The notes: generated by a model not told the origin, from the letters alone. A DNA stretch of 64,000 nt from Ktedonobacteraceae bacterium (GCA_035653615.1 DASRBN010000015.1:186001-250000); one strand, 5' to 3'. Numbered from the stretch's first letter, positions 17,035-26,117 are shown. Numbers and translations are program-made.

Positions 17035-18213
17035 CTACGCCCCAGCCGCAATTGCCTCAACGAAGGAAGCCCTTTCTCGCGACGCGAACCGTCCCAACCG
17101 GAACTTCTCCAACGGCACCTCCGGCTCCCTGTCGCGTACCATGCTGGCAAGCAGTTCGCCGAGCAGGATGCCGAACTTGAAGGCGTGGCCCGACATGCCG
17201 GTGGCGAAGATGATGCGCGGCTCTCCAGGCACGCGATCAAGGATGAAGTTCTCGTCGGGCGTCACATCGTACATGCACGAATCGACGCATGCGAGCCTGG
17301 CGTGTCGCAGATCGGGCAGCAGTTTGCACAACTTATCGGTGATCTGAGCAATCACCTGCTCATCCGGCGGCGAGATTTCGTCTGGATGCACGGTTTTGCC
17401 AAAATTGTGCGAAGATGCTTTGATCCAGCCGTTGCAGCCCTCGTGAATTGGGAATCCATAGAGGTCGTCGACGATGAAGGCCGGGAATGTACCTGCGCTA
17501 TAGAGCGGTAATGGTTCAATGGAAAAAAAGAGCAGGTACTGGCGCGTTATTCGTACAGGAAGGCGCAGGTGTGGCAGTAACCTATGCACCCAGCCGCCCG
17601 TTGCCAGCACAACGCGATCCGCCGCCAGTTCATCTCCCGAATCGAGTTTGAGACGAACAGGTCGATATTCTCCCTCGCTCCACAGTTGATTGACGCGGCA
17701 GCATTCGCGGACTTCTCCTCCTAGATCAAGAACCAGCTCTTTCAATGTGCGCAAACATGTTGAGGCGTGCAGGATACCCGCCTCGCGGTTGTAGGTAAAT
17801 ATATCGTGACCTCGCGTTGAGAATTGTGGGAAGCGCCGCCGGCATTGAGTCTCGGAAAGAAGCTCGGTTGGCAATCCCATTGCTCGCAGGATAACATAGC
17901 TGGGGTATGTGCAATTATCGGCTACAGTTCCCATCGAAAGCAAACCCGCCGGCGTATACAACGTGCGCTCCGCCTTCGCCTGCAGCGTTTTCCATCTTTG
18001 CAAACTCAGGCCCACCATCTCCGAATAAAAGGCGTCCAGGCCATACTCAAAGCGCAGCAGCCGCGAGAACCCGTGCGAACTGCATCGCGGATGATCGACG
18101 GCCTCCTGTTCCAGCACGGTAACATGCCGCATCCCCTGGGATAAGAGGGCATATGCCGTCGAAAGGCCGATAATTCCCGCTCCCACAATCAGTATGCGTT
18201 GCTGAAAATCCAT
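17035..18213 (-). CDS. FAD-dependent amine oxidase of the monomeric sarcosine oxidase / N-methyltryptophan oxidase type
   Basis: A 392-residue flavoprotein. ILIVGAGIIGLSTAYAL is the dinucleotide-binding Rossmann motif. SSHGFSRLLRFEYG is the MSOX signature around the FAD isoalloxazine, and ATGMSGHAFKFGILLGELL is the C-terminal FAD-contact motif. Cys313 (DSCMYDVTPDENF) aligns with the Cys that covalently binds FAD in monomeric sarcosine oxidase. The enzyme would oxidise an N-methyl or secondary amino acid to the imine with release of H2O2 and formaldehyde. The substrate is not fixed by sequence. It is divergent from the small 18639 gene across an AT-rich 425-bp region holding a repeated TACATTTAAA. 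Confidence 0.9.
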   Translation of the reverse strand: MDFQQRILIVGAGIIGLSTAYALLSQGMRHVTVLEQEAVDHPRCSSHGFSRLLRFEYGLDAFYSEMVGLSLQRWKTLQAKAERTLYTPAGLLSMGTVADNCTYPSYVILRAMGLPTELLSETQCRRRFPQFSTRGHDIFTYNREAGILHASTCLRTLKELVLDLGGEVRECCRVNQLWSEGEYRPVRLKLDSGDELAADRVVLATGGWVHRLLPHLRLPVRITRQYLLFFSIEPLPLYSAGTFPAFIVDDLYGFPIHEGCNGWIKASSHNFGKTVHPDEISPPDEQVIAQITDKLCKLLPDLRHARLACVDSCMYDVTPDENFILDRVPGEPRIIFATGMSGHAFKFGILLGELLASMVRDREPEVPLEKFRLGRFASRERASFVEAIAAGA

Positions 18214-18269
18214 GTTTCCCCCTTCTCAATGACAAGATTGCTTACACTTACGTGAGTATAACAGAAAGT

Positions 18270-18298
18270 ACATTTAAAGTCAATATTTACATTTAAAA
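18270..18298. promoter_or_regulatory. Paired TACATTTAAA direct repeat, candidate operator
   Basis: TACATTTAAA occurs at 18270-18279 and again at 18289-18298, 19 bp apart, about two DNA turns. It lies just upstream of the flavoenzyme start at 18213. The spacing suits a dimeric regulator. The rest of the 425-bp divergent region 18214-18638 is AT-rich with no gene seen. Confidence 0.35.
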
Positions 18299-18638
18299 CT
18301 GTTCGGTAGGAAATAGACTGAAAGATGTAATATATTACACTATATTTTGTTAGCACACTGTAATGCCTTTGTTTGTCTTTCTGTCAGGAAAAGGTATGGC
18401 AAAAGATGAGCCAAAGTAATAATTTTGGTCATCACCGAATAAGCATTGTGATATGAAAATGTTTTGTTCGTTCTCGTACTTGCGGGAGTTTACATACCCG
18501 CGTGCAAAAAAAGGAAAGAGGTAGACTTATGTGGTAAAATGTCTCTTATACAGGTAATATGGCTTTCGATCAGTGGGGAAAATTATCGTCTGCGCGTTCT
18601 CTTAAAGTAGCTGGATTTCAGGTCGAAAGGATAAGAAA

Positions 18639-18935
18639 TTGTACAGGTTTAAAGGCTTTGATAGCGCCCAATGTGGTGATAGTATGTCTGCCCTCGAAGC
18701 CATGATCAATGCCTGGATGGAGGAGGAGCGTCCTCGCATTCGACATGTGTGTCAAACCATGCGCGGTGAACACATCCTGCTCAGTTTTGTATATGAAGAG
18801 ACGCGCGAATTGGAGCAGCGCGTTGCGACACAGACGCAGGCCGCGACATTATCCCGCTTTTACGATGATGACTATATTGTTGAAGAACGGCCCACCGGCT
18901 CCCATATTCCGGCGACCCCGCCGCCTATGCATTAA
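18639..18935 (+). CDS. Small hypothetical protein upstream of radical SAM gene
   Basis: A 98-residue acidic protein, start TTG at 18639 with AAAGGA about 8 nt upstream. An ATG at 18684 would give 83 residues. The core is an amphipathic helical segment (SALEAMINAWMEEERPRIRH) followed by a strand GEHILLSFVYEE, a helix, and a disordered Pro-rich tail ending IPATPPPMH. No family is recognised. It ends 18 bp before the radical SAM gene and reads in the same direction. It may be a small partner or accessory protein of that enzyme. Confidence 0.6.
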   Translation: MYRFKGFDSAQCGDSMSALEAMINAWMEEERPRIRHVCQTMRGEHILLSFVYEETRELEQRVATQTQAATLSRFYDDDYIVEERPTGSHIPATPPPMH

Positions 18936-18953
18936 GTATATGTAAGGATAAGC

Positions 18954-20219
18954 ATGACTATTCCATATCTCATCTATTGTACTCCTGATGGAGAGGTACG
19001 CGAGGAGCCGCGCCTGCGTGCTCTTGCTTTCGGCGATCAACCCCTGGAGGCGAGCGATCTCATTCCTTTGCCAGACGGCGTGACGCTCTCGATGATGCCC
19101 GACCGCCTGGCCGTTGGCTTGAAGCGCTCGGGCGAGCGTCAAATTGTCGCGCAATCGCGCGGCTGGGCTGCCGCTGCCCTGCTGCCCATTGGCTACACGC
19201 GCACCCTCTTGCCGGCATACGAAAAAGTGCCAGATACCGCTCCCCTGCCTTTCTTTGGCTACAGCGCCGTCGCCGGAATGCATGGCCGGTTGTACGTAGC
19301 AGCCATGCGCACCGATGATCCGCGCAAATGGCATCCGCGCGCTTTCAACAAACGTGCGTTGACGCGCCTGGTGGCCGAGAAGAGGGCCGCTCATCCCCAT
19401 AATCGGATCATCGAGCAGCATGCCCATTGCGCCCTCGACTACTCCTGTCCCACCGCCAGCAACCTGTTCTTTGGGCGTTGGGAAATGGCCATCGCCGTCT
19501 CACCCGGCTGCAATGCCCGCTGCATCGGCTGCATCTCCAAACAGGAAGAGGAAGACCTGATTTCACCGCAGGACCGCCTGACCTTTATTCCTGGCGTTGA
19601 AGAGATCGTAGAGGTAGCCGTGCCGCACCTGGAGCAGGCGGAAGATGCCATCGTCAGCTTCGGTCAGGGTTGCGAGGGCGAGCCGTTATTGCAGTGGCGG
19701 CGTATCGAGCAGGCCATTCGTGCCATGCGCGCCAAAACCGCTAAGGGCGTAATTAATATCAATACCAATGCCAGCAATCCGCGCTGGCTGCAGCGCCTCT
19801 ACGACGCGGGCCTTGATACCATCCGCGCCAGCACCATCTCCGGTCATCCCGAAACCTACAACGCCTATTATCGCCCCTTGGGATACACGTTCGAGGATGT
19901 AAAAGAATCTTTGAAACGCGCGCGCGACGCTGGCGTATATAGTTCCATTAACCTGCTGTGCTTCCCCGGCATGATCGACCGCGAGCGCGAGGTAGAGGCA
20001 CTGCTCGCATTTGTGAAGGAGACCGGCTTGCGGCTGATCCAGCTGCGCAACCTCAATATCGACCCCGAAGTGCTGCTGCCTCGCATGCCTCCCCTCGACT
20101 CGATGGGCAAGGCGCTGGGAATGCGCGCTCTGATAGAGATTCTTCGCCGCGAAGCTCCCGAAGTTGAGATAGGAAATTTTACCCGGCCCGTGAAGAGAAA
20201 TTTGATTGCACAGCGATGA
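18954..20219 (+). CDS. Radical SAM protein of unknown function
   Basis: A 421-residue protein. Residues 1-160 form an N-terminal domain without a known motif. The radical SAM barrel begins at AIAVSPGCNARCIGC, where Cys176, Cys180 and Cys183 are the CxxxCxxC ligands of the [4Fe-4S] cluster. FGQGCEGEPLL matches the SAM-binding GE motif, and GVININTNAS and TIRASTISGHPETYNAYY match later barrel strands. There is no C-terminal cysteine-rich SPASM domain. A role in peptide or cofactor modification is possible but not shown. The last six codons and stop form the left arm of a 58-bp palindrome. Confidence 0.87.
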   Translation: MTIPYLIYCTPDGEVREEPRLRALAFGDQPLEASDLIPLPDGVTLSMMPDRLAVGLKRSGERQIVAQSRGWAAAALLPIGYTRTLLPAYEKVPDTAPLPFFGYSAVAGMHGRLYVAAMRTDDPRKWHPRAFNKRALTRLVAEKRAAHPHNRIIEQHAHCALDYSCPTASNLFFGRWEMAIAVSPGCNARCIGCISKQEEEDLISPQDRLTFIPGVEEIVEVAVPHLEQAEDAIVSFGQGCEGEPLLQWRRIEQAIRAMRAKTAKGVININTNASNPRWLQRLYDAGLDTIRASTISGHPETYNAYYRPLGYTFEDVKESLKRARDAGVYSSINLLCFPGMIDREREVEALLAFVKETGLRLIQLRNLNIDPEVLLPRMPPLDSMGKALGMRALIEILRREAPEVEIGNFTRPVKRNLIAQR

Positions 20220-20260
20220 AGAACAAGCCCGCGGGCTTGTTCTTCATCGCTGTGCAATCA
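20203..20260. terminator. Perfect 58-bp palindrome, bidirectional terminator candidate
   Basis: Bases 20203-20260 form an exact palindrome centred on CCCGCGGG. Its left arm is the 3' end of the radical SAM coding sequence, including the stop. The right arm lies just before the end of the convergent HEAT-repeat gene. As RNA from either strand it folds into a perfect hairpin of up to 27 bp or more, followed by A/T-rich sequence on the plus side. Confidence 0.7.
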
Positions 20261-20266
20261 AGAAAA

Positions 20267-21136
20267 TTATTTCTTCCTTCTATTTTTCTTGCGTGATTGT
20301 TTGGCCATCTTGCTTTTATTCTTCTGACTGGCCTTGCTTTTATGCGATGCATGCGCCCTGGCCGGTGCCGTAATAGGTTCAGTAACACTCTCCGCGGCCC
20401 CGTTCTCGTCACCTTTGTGTTCCAGAGCAGACGAAATAGTATCTCTCAGAGTGGGCACTTTAGCCAAAGACACTTCTGGCCACGGTTCGCGTTCTTTCAG
20501 GCCAAAATCTACCAGCACATCATCCAGGCCTATGAAACCTTCTTCGACCGCATCCGCATTATATGCGCGTTCGATGAGGGGAAGCGTTTCTACGGCTTTC
20601 AGCTGTGCAAGATCGCTGATGAGGAGTGCGTTGAGTTCAGGGTCTTCCTCGTCAAACAGTTCAAGCTGCTTGGAGATCGCCGATATCACTTCTGGACGCG
20701 CCTCTGGATGCATTTGGGCGATCTCTACCAATCCGTTTGAAGCTGAACTGCGCGAGTAGAGTTCTTTGGATTGATCGCTAAGATGTCTTGTGAGAGCAGG
20801 AATTGCGCCAGGGCCAATCATCCCGTAAGTTTTAGGCAATTCTTCTAGAATCCAGTCGTTATCATCAATTTTGTCAAACAGGGTCAGCAGCGGTTCGGCG
20901 GCTGCTTCGGCATGTAACTGTCCTAGCGCGCGAAATGCATGGACGGGAGCAAAGAATTCTTCGACAGGCGTATCTTCTGTCATTAACGATGAATCGGTCG
21001 CCATGCGGATGAGTTCCGGGATATCTTCTGGTCCTAGACCAAGCGCGAGATAATCGGGCCATTCTGTCGATGTCTCGTCTTCTAATGACCCGTATGTGAG
21101 TAGTTTATCAACCGGTGATGTGTACGTTGTAGCCAT
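20267..21136 (-). CDS. HEAT-repeat protein, DUF1186-like, with lysine-rich tail
   Basis: A 289-residue protein. Start ATG at 21136 has GAGGAG 6 nt upstream, whereas the ATG at 21142 directly abuts that site. The N-terminal segment PVDKLLTYGSLEDE...WPDYLALGLGPEDIPELIRMATD is followed by helical pairs (HAFRALGQLHAEAAAEPLLTLF, GAIPALTRHL, DLAQLKAVETLPLIERAY) typical of HEAT or PBS-lyase repeats, as in DUF1186 proteins. The last 35 residues are very basic (KSKASQKNKSKMAKQSRKK), suggesting nucleic-acid or ribosome contact. It ends the minus-strand glycan operon, 11 bp after the heptose-kinase gene. Function unknown. Confidence 0.72.
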   Translation of the reverse strand: MATTYTSPVDKLLTYGSLEDETSTEWPDYLALGLGPEDIPELIRMATDSSLMTEDTPVEEFFAPVHAFRALGQLHAEAAAEPLLTLFDKIDDNDWILEELPKTYGMIGPGAIPALTRHLSDQSKELYSRSSASNGLVEIAQMHPEARPEVISAISKQLELFDEEDPELNALLISDLAQLKAVETLPLIERAYNADAVEEGFIGLDDVLVDFGLKEREPWPEVSLAKVPTLRDTISSALEHKGDENGAAESVTEPITAPARAHASHKSKASQKNKSKMAKQSRKKNRRKK

Positions 21137-21147
21137 ATTCATCTCCT

Positions 21148-22122
21148 CTAATTACTGAGTCCTTCAAATCCTGCCCAAAGTTCCTCCAGGCTTACGGAAG
21201 CTGTGCCCACCTTGCCGACCACAATGCCCGCGGCATAATTAGCCAGTCTCGCGGCGGTCTCCAGATCCATGTGCAGGGCGAGCGATAAAGCAAGGACGGC
21301 GACGACCGTATCGCCCGCGCCGGTCACATCGTAGATGATACGCGCCTCGGCAGGTATATGCAGGACAGGACTATCGCGCCGGAAGAGCGACATGCCCCTG
21401 GCTCCTTGCGTGATCAGCAGGGCGCCATCGCGAATTTCTCCCAGTAAGCGATCTGCCACTTCCTCCAGGGTGAGTTGTTCTTCTTCCATTTCTACCGCTA
21501 AGTGCGCTTCCGCCAGGTTCGGTGTAACCACTGTAGCTCCTTGATAGCGCGCGTAGCGGTGACCCTTGGGATCGACAATTACAGGAATCCCGGCCTGCTT
21601 GCACAGCTTGATGACCGAGCGAATCAACTTTTCGGTCAGCGTGCCCTTGGCATAGTCCGAAAGCACGCAGGCATGCAGGCCGGGCAGCTGTTCCTGTATG
21701 TAGTCAAGAATATGTTCCTCGGCCCCGGCAGGTATGGGCCGCCTCTCCTCGCGGTCGGCGCGCAAGAGTTGCTTACCCTCGGCGATGATGCGTGTCTTGA
21801 TGGTCGTCGGTCGATCCTGGCATGGATAGAGATAAGGAGTGATATTGGGCATCAGCGCAAGTATTTCAGCGATCTGCGCCGCCTGAGCATCTGTCCCCAC
21901 GACTCCCACCAGCGATACCCTGCTGCCCAGGGCAGCCAGGTTAGCTGCCACATTACCCGCGCCTCCCAGGGCATGGCTTTGACGTTCGACCGCGACAACG
22001 GGTACCGGAGCCTCCGGCGACATGCGATGGACATTGCCCCATAAATATTCGTCCAACATAACGTCGCCAACAACCAGAATACTACGACCAGTAACCGCCT
22101 CCATTAACTCATCAACACGCAT
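21148..22122 (-). CDS. rfaE1: PfkB-family kinase, D-glycero-beta-D-manno-heptose-7-phosphate kinase type (RfaE1/HldE N-domain)
   Basis: A 324-residue ribokinase-fold sugar kinase. Signature blocks are LVVGDVMLDEYLWGNVHRMSPEAPVPVV, the GGAGNVAANLAALG motif, TTIKTRIIAEGKQLLRADRE-type substrate loop, and YDVTGAGDTVVAVLALSLA with the catalytic Asp and anion hole. The loop and SPEAPVPVV are specific to the heptose-7-P kinase branch, which makes heptose-1,7-bisphosphate for ADP- or GDP-heptose. It lacks the C-terminal adenylyltransferase domain of HldE, so the nucleotidyltransferase must be elsewhere. ATG at 22122 follows AAGAGG; a GTG at 22128 is possible. The gene directly follows four GT9 heptosyltransferase-like genes, which supports the heptose call. 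Confidence 0.85.
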   Translation of the reverse strand: MRVDELMEAVTGRSILVVGDVMLDEYLWGNVHRMSPEAPVPVVAVERQSHALGGAGNVAANLAALGSRVSLVGVVGTDAQAAQIAEILALMPNITPYLYPCQDRPTTIKTRIIAEGKQLLRADREERRPIPAGAEEHILDYIQEQLPGLHACVLSDYAKGTLTEKLIRSVIKLCKQAGIPVIVDPKGHRYARYQGATVVTPNLAEAHLAVEMEEEQLTLEEVADRLLGEIRDGALLITQGARGMSLFRRDSPVLHIPAEARIIYDVTGAGDTVVAVLALSLALHMDLETAARLANYAAGIVVGKVGTASVSLEELWAGFEGLSN

Positions 22123-22151
22123 ACACACCTCTTAATACAAAAGTAATATCA

Positions 22152-23339
22152 TCATGATGTCTTGCTTCCCTCGGTTTTACTCGCCGCATCCCTCAACAAA
22201 CGGCGGGCCGCGACTGCCACCGGATCAACGCCCAGCATTGCCAGGCAGTCGCGCGTCATACAGCCCTCCGGCGTGCCAAGATCATGGCCGCGATAGAAAC
22301 AGGGCATGCACGGCAGGTCCAGCCTCACGACTACCGCCTGTTGTTTTGACCCGTCGGCTACATATGGTCCCCATGCCTTCCAGTTCGAAAGGCCGAAGAT
22401 AGCCACGGTAGGTGTACACATAGCCGTGGCCAGGTGCATCAGGCCCGCGTCGTTGCCCACAAAAAGATCGGCCTGCCCTAATATCGCCGCCGCGACCTTG
22501 ATACTCCCCTTCCCCGCGAAATTGCGCACCGGCATGCCTGAACGCATCATACCCATAATGCGCTCATTCAACTCGGCTTCCTCTGGCCCGCCCATCAAAA
22601 GCAACTGCCCACCGGTATCGTGAAAGAGCGTATCGGCCAGTTGCGCGAATTTCTCCGGCGCCCAGCGACGCGCCGTGCTGTAGCCACCGCTGCCCGCGTG
22701 CATGGCGATGATCGGGCGCGGCACGCTACCAGGTGCCTCATCTCCATACACGAGTTTCCATGCCTGCTCGTATTCAGACTCGCCGAGTGGCACCACCAGC
22801 CGTTTATCGCTGATGGTTGCGCCCACGGCCTTTGCCACCGCGAGATTGTAATCAGCCTCGTGCATCGCTCCAAAGCCGTTGTCCTTGACGCGCACATTGA
22901 GAAACCAGCCGTGCCCGTTATCCAGTCCCACGCGCCATTTTGCTCCCGTTGCCCGCATCAGCAGTTGATGCTTCAGGCGTCCGAAAGGCAGTGTAAGGTG
23001 GTGGAGCAGGAGAACAGCATCGTAATGACCCGCGCGCAATTGCTCCCATAGTGGCCGCAGGCGCAGCAGATCGCGTGGGTTCTTCACTATCTGCCAGCCA
23101 TAGTCATAGAGGTACTTGTCGAGTACGATTACATGATCGATTACATCCCAGTCATCGAGCAGTCCAGCGGAACTCGGCGTCACCAGCAGATCGATGGTCG
23201 CGCGCGGATAGGTTTCACGCAGCGCGCGCAACGCGGGTGTAGCCAGCAACAGATCACCGATCGTTGCCAGTTTCACCACGAGAATACGCGCATTTTCTGG
23301 AAGCGCAACCGGTTGGAATTTGTTTCGCATAGTTTGCAT
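22152..23339 (-). CDS. Glycosyltransferase family 9 (heptosyltransferase-like), copy 4 of operon
   Basis: A GT-B protein of about 395 residues. ARILVVKLATIGDLLLATPALRAL is the GT9 N-terminal acceptor-domain motif. The C-terminal nucleotide-sugar site has AMHAGSGGYSTARRWAPEKFAQL and VGNDAGLMHLATAMCTPTVAIFG. Family members add ADP-heptose to a growing glycan. The frame is open up to 23381, but the first 14 residues from there (MTCPNRF...) are read from the dispersed repeat, so I prefer the internal ATG at 23339. The start remains uncertain. The 151-bp gap upstream is filled with repeats. Confidence 0.85.
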   Translation of the reverse strand: MQTMRNKFQPVALPENARILVVKLATIGDLLLATPALRALRETYPRATIDLLVTPSSAGLLDDWDVIDHVIVLDKYLYDYGWQIVKNPRDLLRLRPLWEQLRAGHYDAVLLLHHLTLPFGRLKHQLLMRATGAKWRVGLDNGHGWFLNVRVKDNGFGAMHEADYNLAVAKAVGATISDKRLVVPLGESEYEQAWKLVYGDEAPGSVPRPIIAMHAGSGGYSTARRWAPEKFAQLADTLFHDTGGQLLLMGGPEEAELNERIMGMMRSGMPVRNFAGKGSIKVAAAILGQADLFVGNDAGLMHLATAMCTPTVAIFGLSNWKAWGPYVADGSKQQAVVVRLDLPCMPCFYRGHDLGTPEGCMTRDCLAMLGVDPVAVAARRLLRDAASKTEGSKTS

Positions 23340-23348
23340 CAATCTATC

Positions 23349-23545
23349 GGCTGCCACTAAAAACCGATTCGGACATGTCATTCTGAGCCCTACGAGTGGC
23401 GTGCATGACGATCAGGTGGATGCGGCTGCCACTAAAAACCGATTCGGACATGTCATTCTGAGCGCAGCGAAGAATCTCTGGTCAGCCCCTGATCGATCTG
23501 GCCCCTTTCAGATTCTTCCCCGCTCGCTGCGCTCAGGGCTTCGGC
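23349..23545. repeat. Cluster of dispersed-repeat copies between two GT9 genes
   Basis: A 40-bp unit starting GGCTGCCACTAAAAACC and ending CATTCTGAGC occurs at 23349-23388 and 23424-23463. The second copy continues into the full repeat core (to 23477). An inverted, diverged copy (GATTCTTCCC... GCGCTCAGG) follows at 23511-23537. The cluster overlaps the 5' end of the open frame of one GT9 gene and the 3' end of the other. Confidence 0.85.
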
Positions 23546-24912
23546 ATTTTTCGCTCAGCATGACATGCGAGAGGGCCTTTTTCTTGCCCTGCTACCAGGT
23601 TTTCTGAATATTGCCGTTTTCCTGCCTGGATCTTTTCCCGTGCCATAGCAAGCACCGTCGATGGTAAGATATTTTTCATGCATTGCGTCGTATAGAACGG
23701 GCAATCGGCAGGGTCTTTTGCATTATAACATGGACTGCACCAGATATGGCTGCGTAAGGTCGTTGCGCCAGGACTGACTGGCCCATACCGCGACGGATTC
23801 GTTGGCCCAAAAAAGGCGATGAGCGGCGCATCCACTGCTTCTGCCATATGCATGGGGCCGCTGTCGCCACTGATAACGAGGTCCGCCCTCTGCAAAAGCG
23901 CCGTAAGTTGAGGCAGGCTGGTTTTACCCGCGAGATTGATAGCTCGCTCCCGCGCGCGCCGCAAAACGCTCTCGATGATGGGGAGATCGCCGGGAGCGCC
24001 TGTCAGCACAACCTGCGCGTGATTCTCGCGTACCAGGCGATCAATCAATGTTGCCCAATACGGAATGGGCCAGCGTTTGGACTGCCCGTTATTCGAACCC
24101 ACGTGGCAAACAACTACCGGCTCGCCCGGCGAAACACCGGCAACATGCAGCATTTGCACGACCTCCTGCCGCGACTGTTCATCCACATAAAGATGAGGGA
24201 TGCGGTCTTCAGGAGTGAGCGCTACCCCGGCTACTCTGGCCAGTTCGAGGCAGTAATCGACTTCGTGCTTCTGATCAAGTGGTTCATACTGCTGCCGGCG
24301 CGCAGGAATGCCTCGCGGCACGGGATCGGTCATAAAACCCGGATAGCCCTCCTGCCGGTAACCAGCGCGGCGACTTGACCCGCTCAGCGCGGCCAGTACT
24401 GCCGCCCATTGCCCGTAGACGCTGATGGCCAGGTCGTAATGGCGCGAGCGCAGGCGGCGCAAGAGGTTACGCGCCTCGCGCCAGTTTTTCAACCGCGCCA
24501 GGGCCTGGGGACGACGCCAGATGTTGGGGTCGTAGGTGATGATCTGGCTCAGGTTGGGATCGTGCAGGGCTACTCTGGCGCTGGCAGGCGTGGCGAGCAG
24601 ATCAATTTCTGCATCTGGATACGCGCGCTTCAACGCCTGCACCAGCGGCAGCGTGAGGACAAGGTCGCCGATCAGATCGAGCCGTATCACCAGGATACGC
24701 CTGGGATGAAACGTTGCGGGTGCCAGCGGTGGTTGTCGCTTGCCCAGCCTTCCCAGCCATAACATGCTCCCGGCAAGGCTCAACGCCAGGTAGATGCATT
24801 TAACCAGCAGGCTTCTGGCCGTCTTGATGCTATTCTTCCGCAATTTTCGCCGCGAATCCGGCGGAAACGGGTAGCCATAAGTATCCAGGTCTACTTGCTC
24901 TTTTGATGACAT
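23533..24912 (-). CDS. Glycosyltransferase family 9 (heptosyltransferase-like), copy 3 of operon
   Basis: A 459-residue GT-B protein with ILVIRLDLIGDLVLTLPLVQAL in the N-terminal domain and a C-terminal donor site built of VVCHVGSNNGQSKRWPIPYW and VISGDSGPMHMAEAVDAPLIAFFGPT. The N-terminus is extended by about 70 residues with a hydrophobic helix (ARSLLVKCIYLALSLAGSML), suggesting membrane association. The C-terminus after QEKGPLA (CHAERKMPKP and the stop) is translated from an inserted dispersed repeat. ATG overlaps the end of copy 2 by 22 bp, so translation is probably coupled. Heptose transfer is inferred from the adjacent rfaE1-type kinase. Confidence 0.87.
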   Translation of the reverse strand: MSSKEQVDLDTYGYPFPPDSRRKLRKNSIKTARSLLVKCIYLALSLAGSMLWLGRLGKRQPPLAPATFHPRRILVIRLDLIGDLVLTLPLVQALKRAYPDAEIDLLATPASARVALHDPNLSQIITYDPNIWRRPQALARLKNWREARNLLRRLRSRHYDLAISVYGQWAAVLAALSGSSRRAGYRQEGYPGFMTDPVPRGIPARRQQYEPLDQKHEVDYCLELARVAGVALTPEDRIPHLYVDEQSRQEVVQMLHVAGVSPGEPVVVCHVGSNNGQSKRWPIPYWATLIDRLVRENHAQVVLTGAPGDLPIIESVLRRARERAINLAGKTSLPQLTALLQRADLVISGDSGPMHMAEAVDAPLIAFFGPTNPSRYGPVSPGATTLRSHIWCSPCYNAKDPADCPFYTTQCMKNILPSTVLAMAREKIQAGKRQYSENLVAGQEKGPLACHAERKMPKP

Positions 24913-26117
24913 ATGTTATATAACTTTTCAGCTGCGGCCAGCACCTGTTGCTCGCTGATGAGCCGGACACAGGGATGAGCCGGTAATTCTGATGAAGAAA
25001 ATTCCAGGCGCCCGCAGGGAATAGCCGGGCAGTCTGGGCAGCGCGCCGTAGATGCCAGCACGATATGCTTTTCCGCCGCGCCCCAGGGGCCAAAGATGCG
25101 ATAATCAGTTGGCCCGAAGAGTTCCACGGTCGGCGTCCCCTGAGCCACCGCGATATGCGCCGGACCGTTATCGACGGCCAGCAACATCTGTGCCCGGCCC
25201 AGGAGCGCCGCCAGCTGGCCCACCGTCGCGTCCGTTACTATTATAGCAGGTGAGGCCATTTTTCTCGCAATCTCTTCAAGCATCGCCCGCTCGTTCTTGC
25301 TGCCCGTCAGTAGTATATGTACCGGCTTCGGCCACTGCGGTGAGTTCACAAGCGCGTCCGCACAGCTGGCCCATGCCTCATTACGCCATAACTTGACGGG
25401 CGCTCCGGTTCCCGGATGAATGATAACGAAAGGCGTTTCCGTGTCAATGCCCTCGCTGCTCAGTCGTTTTATCGCCCAGCGCTGCTCCTCCCCGGTAGGA
25501 ATAAACTCTGACGGGTATCTTTCTGGCGAAAAGGGTTCTTCCAGCGGTGGATAGCCCATTACCTCAAGGGCGGCGCTGGCCAGTCGAAGGTTGGAGACGG
25601 TGGCATGCTCAGGCGAGTGAAACGGCAGCGTCTTTGTCAGGAATGGTTTGCCAGGCTCAAGCGCGTAGCCGACGCGATGCGGGATGCGCGCGAGGTACAT
25701 CAAAGCGGCGCCCCACCAGAAATCGGGGCGCAGGTTAACTGCCACATCGTACTGCCCGCGCCGCAGTTGCTTCGCGGTTGTCCATAACAGGACATATGGG
25801 GCTAATGCTCGTTGCGGAGCGCGTTGAAAGCCGGGAAATGGACAGGTGAGCAGGTGATCGATATCAGGATGACGAGCAACTATTTCGCTTGACCACGGCC
25901 CAACCATCATAGTAATCTGCGCGTTGGGCGCGTGCTGCTTCAAGGCGTGCAGCACCGGCGTGGTCAATACCATATCACCCAGGTGATCCGGGCGTATCAA
26001 CAGGATGCGCGGCGCAGCCGAAAGAGGTTTTCTAGCCTGCTTCGGGGCTGCCCATGCGCCGGGCGCACCCAGCAGGCGTACCAGCAACAACATAACTCTG
26101 CGGAGCAGGCGTTTCAA
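24891..26117 (-). CDS. Glycosyltransferase family 9 (heptosyltransferase-like), copy 2 of operon
   Basis: A GT-B protein of about 408 residues. RILLIRPDHLGDMVLTTPVLHAL and the donor-site segments VIIHPGTGAPVKLWRNEAW and LLAVDNGPAHIAVAQGTPTVELFGPT identify GT9. The best start is the TTG at 26117, which overlaps the stop of copy 1 (CCTTGA) and has GAGG upstream. The frame is open to 26171 but that would overlap copy 1 by 58 bp. An N-terminal hydrophobic basic helix (RRVMLLLVRLLG) could bind the membrane. A cysteine-containing acceptor loop (CPDCPAIPCG) near the C-terminus is shared with the other copies. Confidence 0.86.
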   Translation of the reverse strand: MKRLLRRVMLLLVRLLGAPGAWAAPKQARKPLSAAPRILLIRPDHLGDMVLTTPVLHALKQHAPNAQITMMVGPWSSEIVARHPDIDHLLTCPFPGFQRAPQRALAPYVLLWTTAKQLRRGQYDVAVNLRPDFWWGAALMYLARIPHRVGYALEPGKPFLTKTLPFHSPEHATVSNLRLASAALEVMGYPPLEEPFSPERYPSEFIPTGEEQRWAIKRLSSEGIDTETPFVIIHPGTGAPVKLWRNEAWASCADALVNSPQWPKPVHILLTGSKNERAMLEEIARKMASPAIIVTDATVGQLAALLGRAQMLLAVDNGPAHIAVAQGTPTVELFGPTDYRIFGPWGAAEKHIVLASTARCPDCPAIPCGRLEFSSSELPAHPCVRLISEQQVLAAAEKLYNICHQKSK

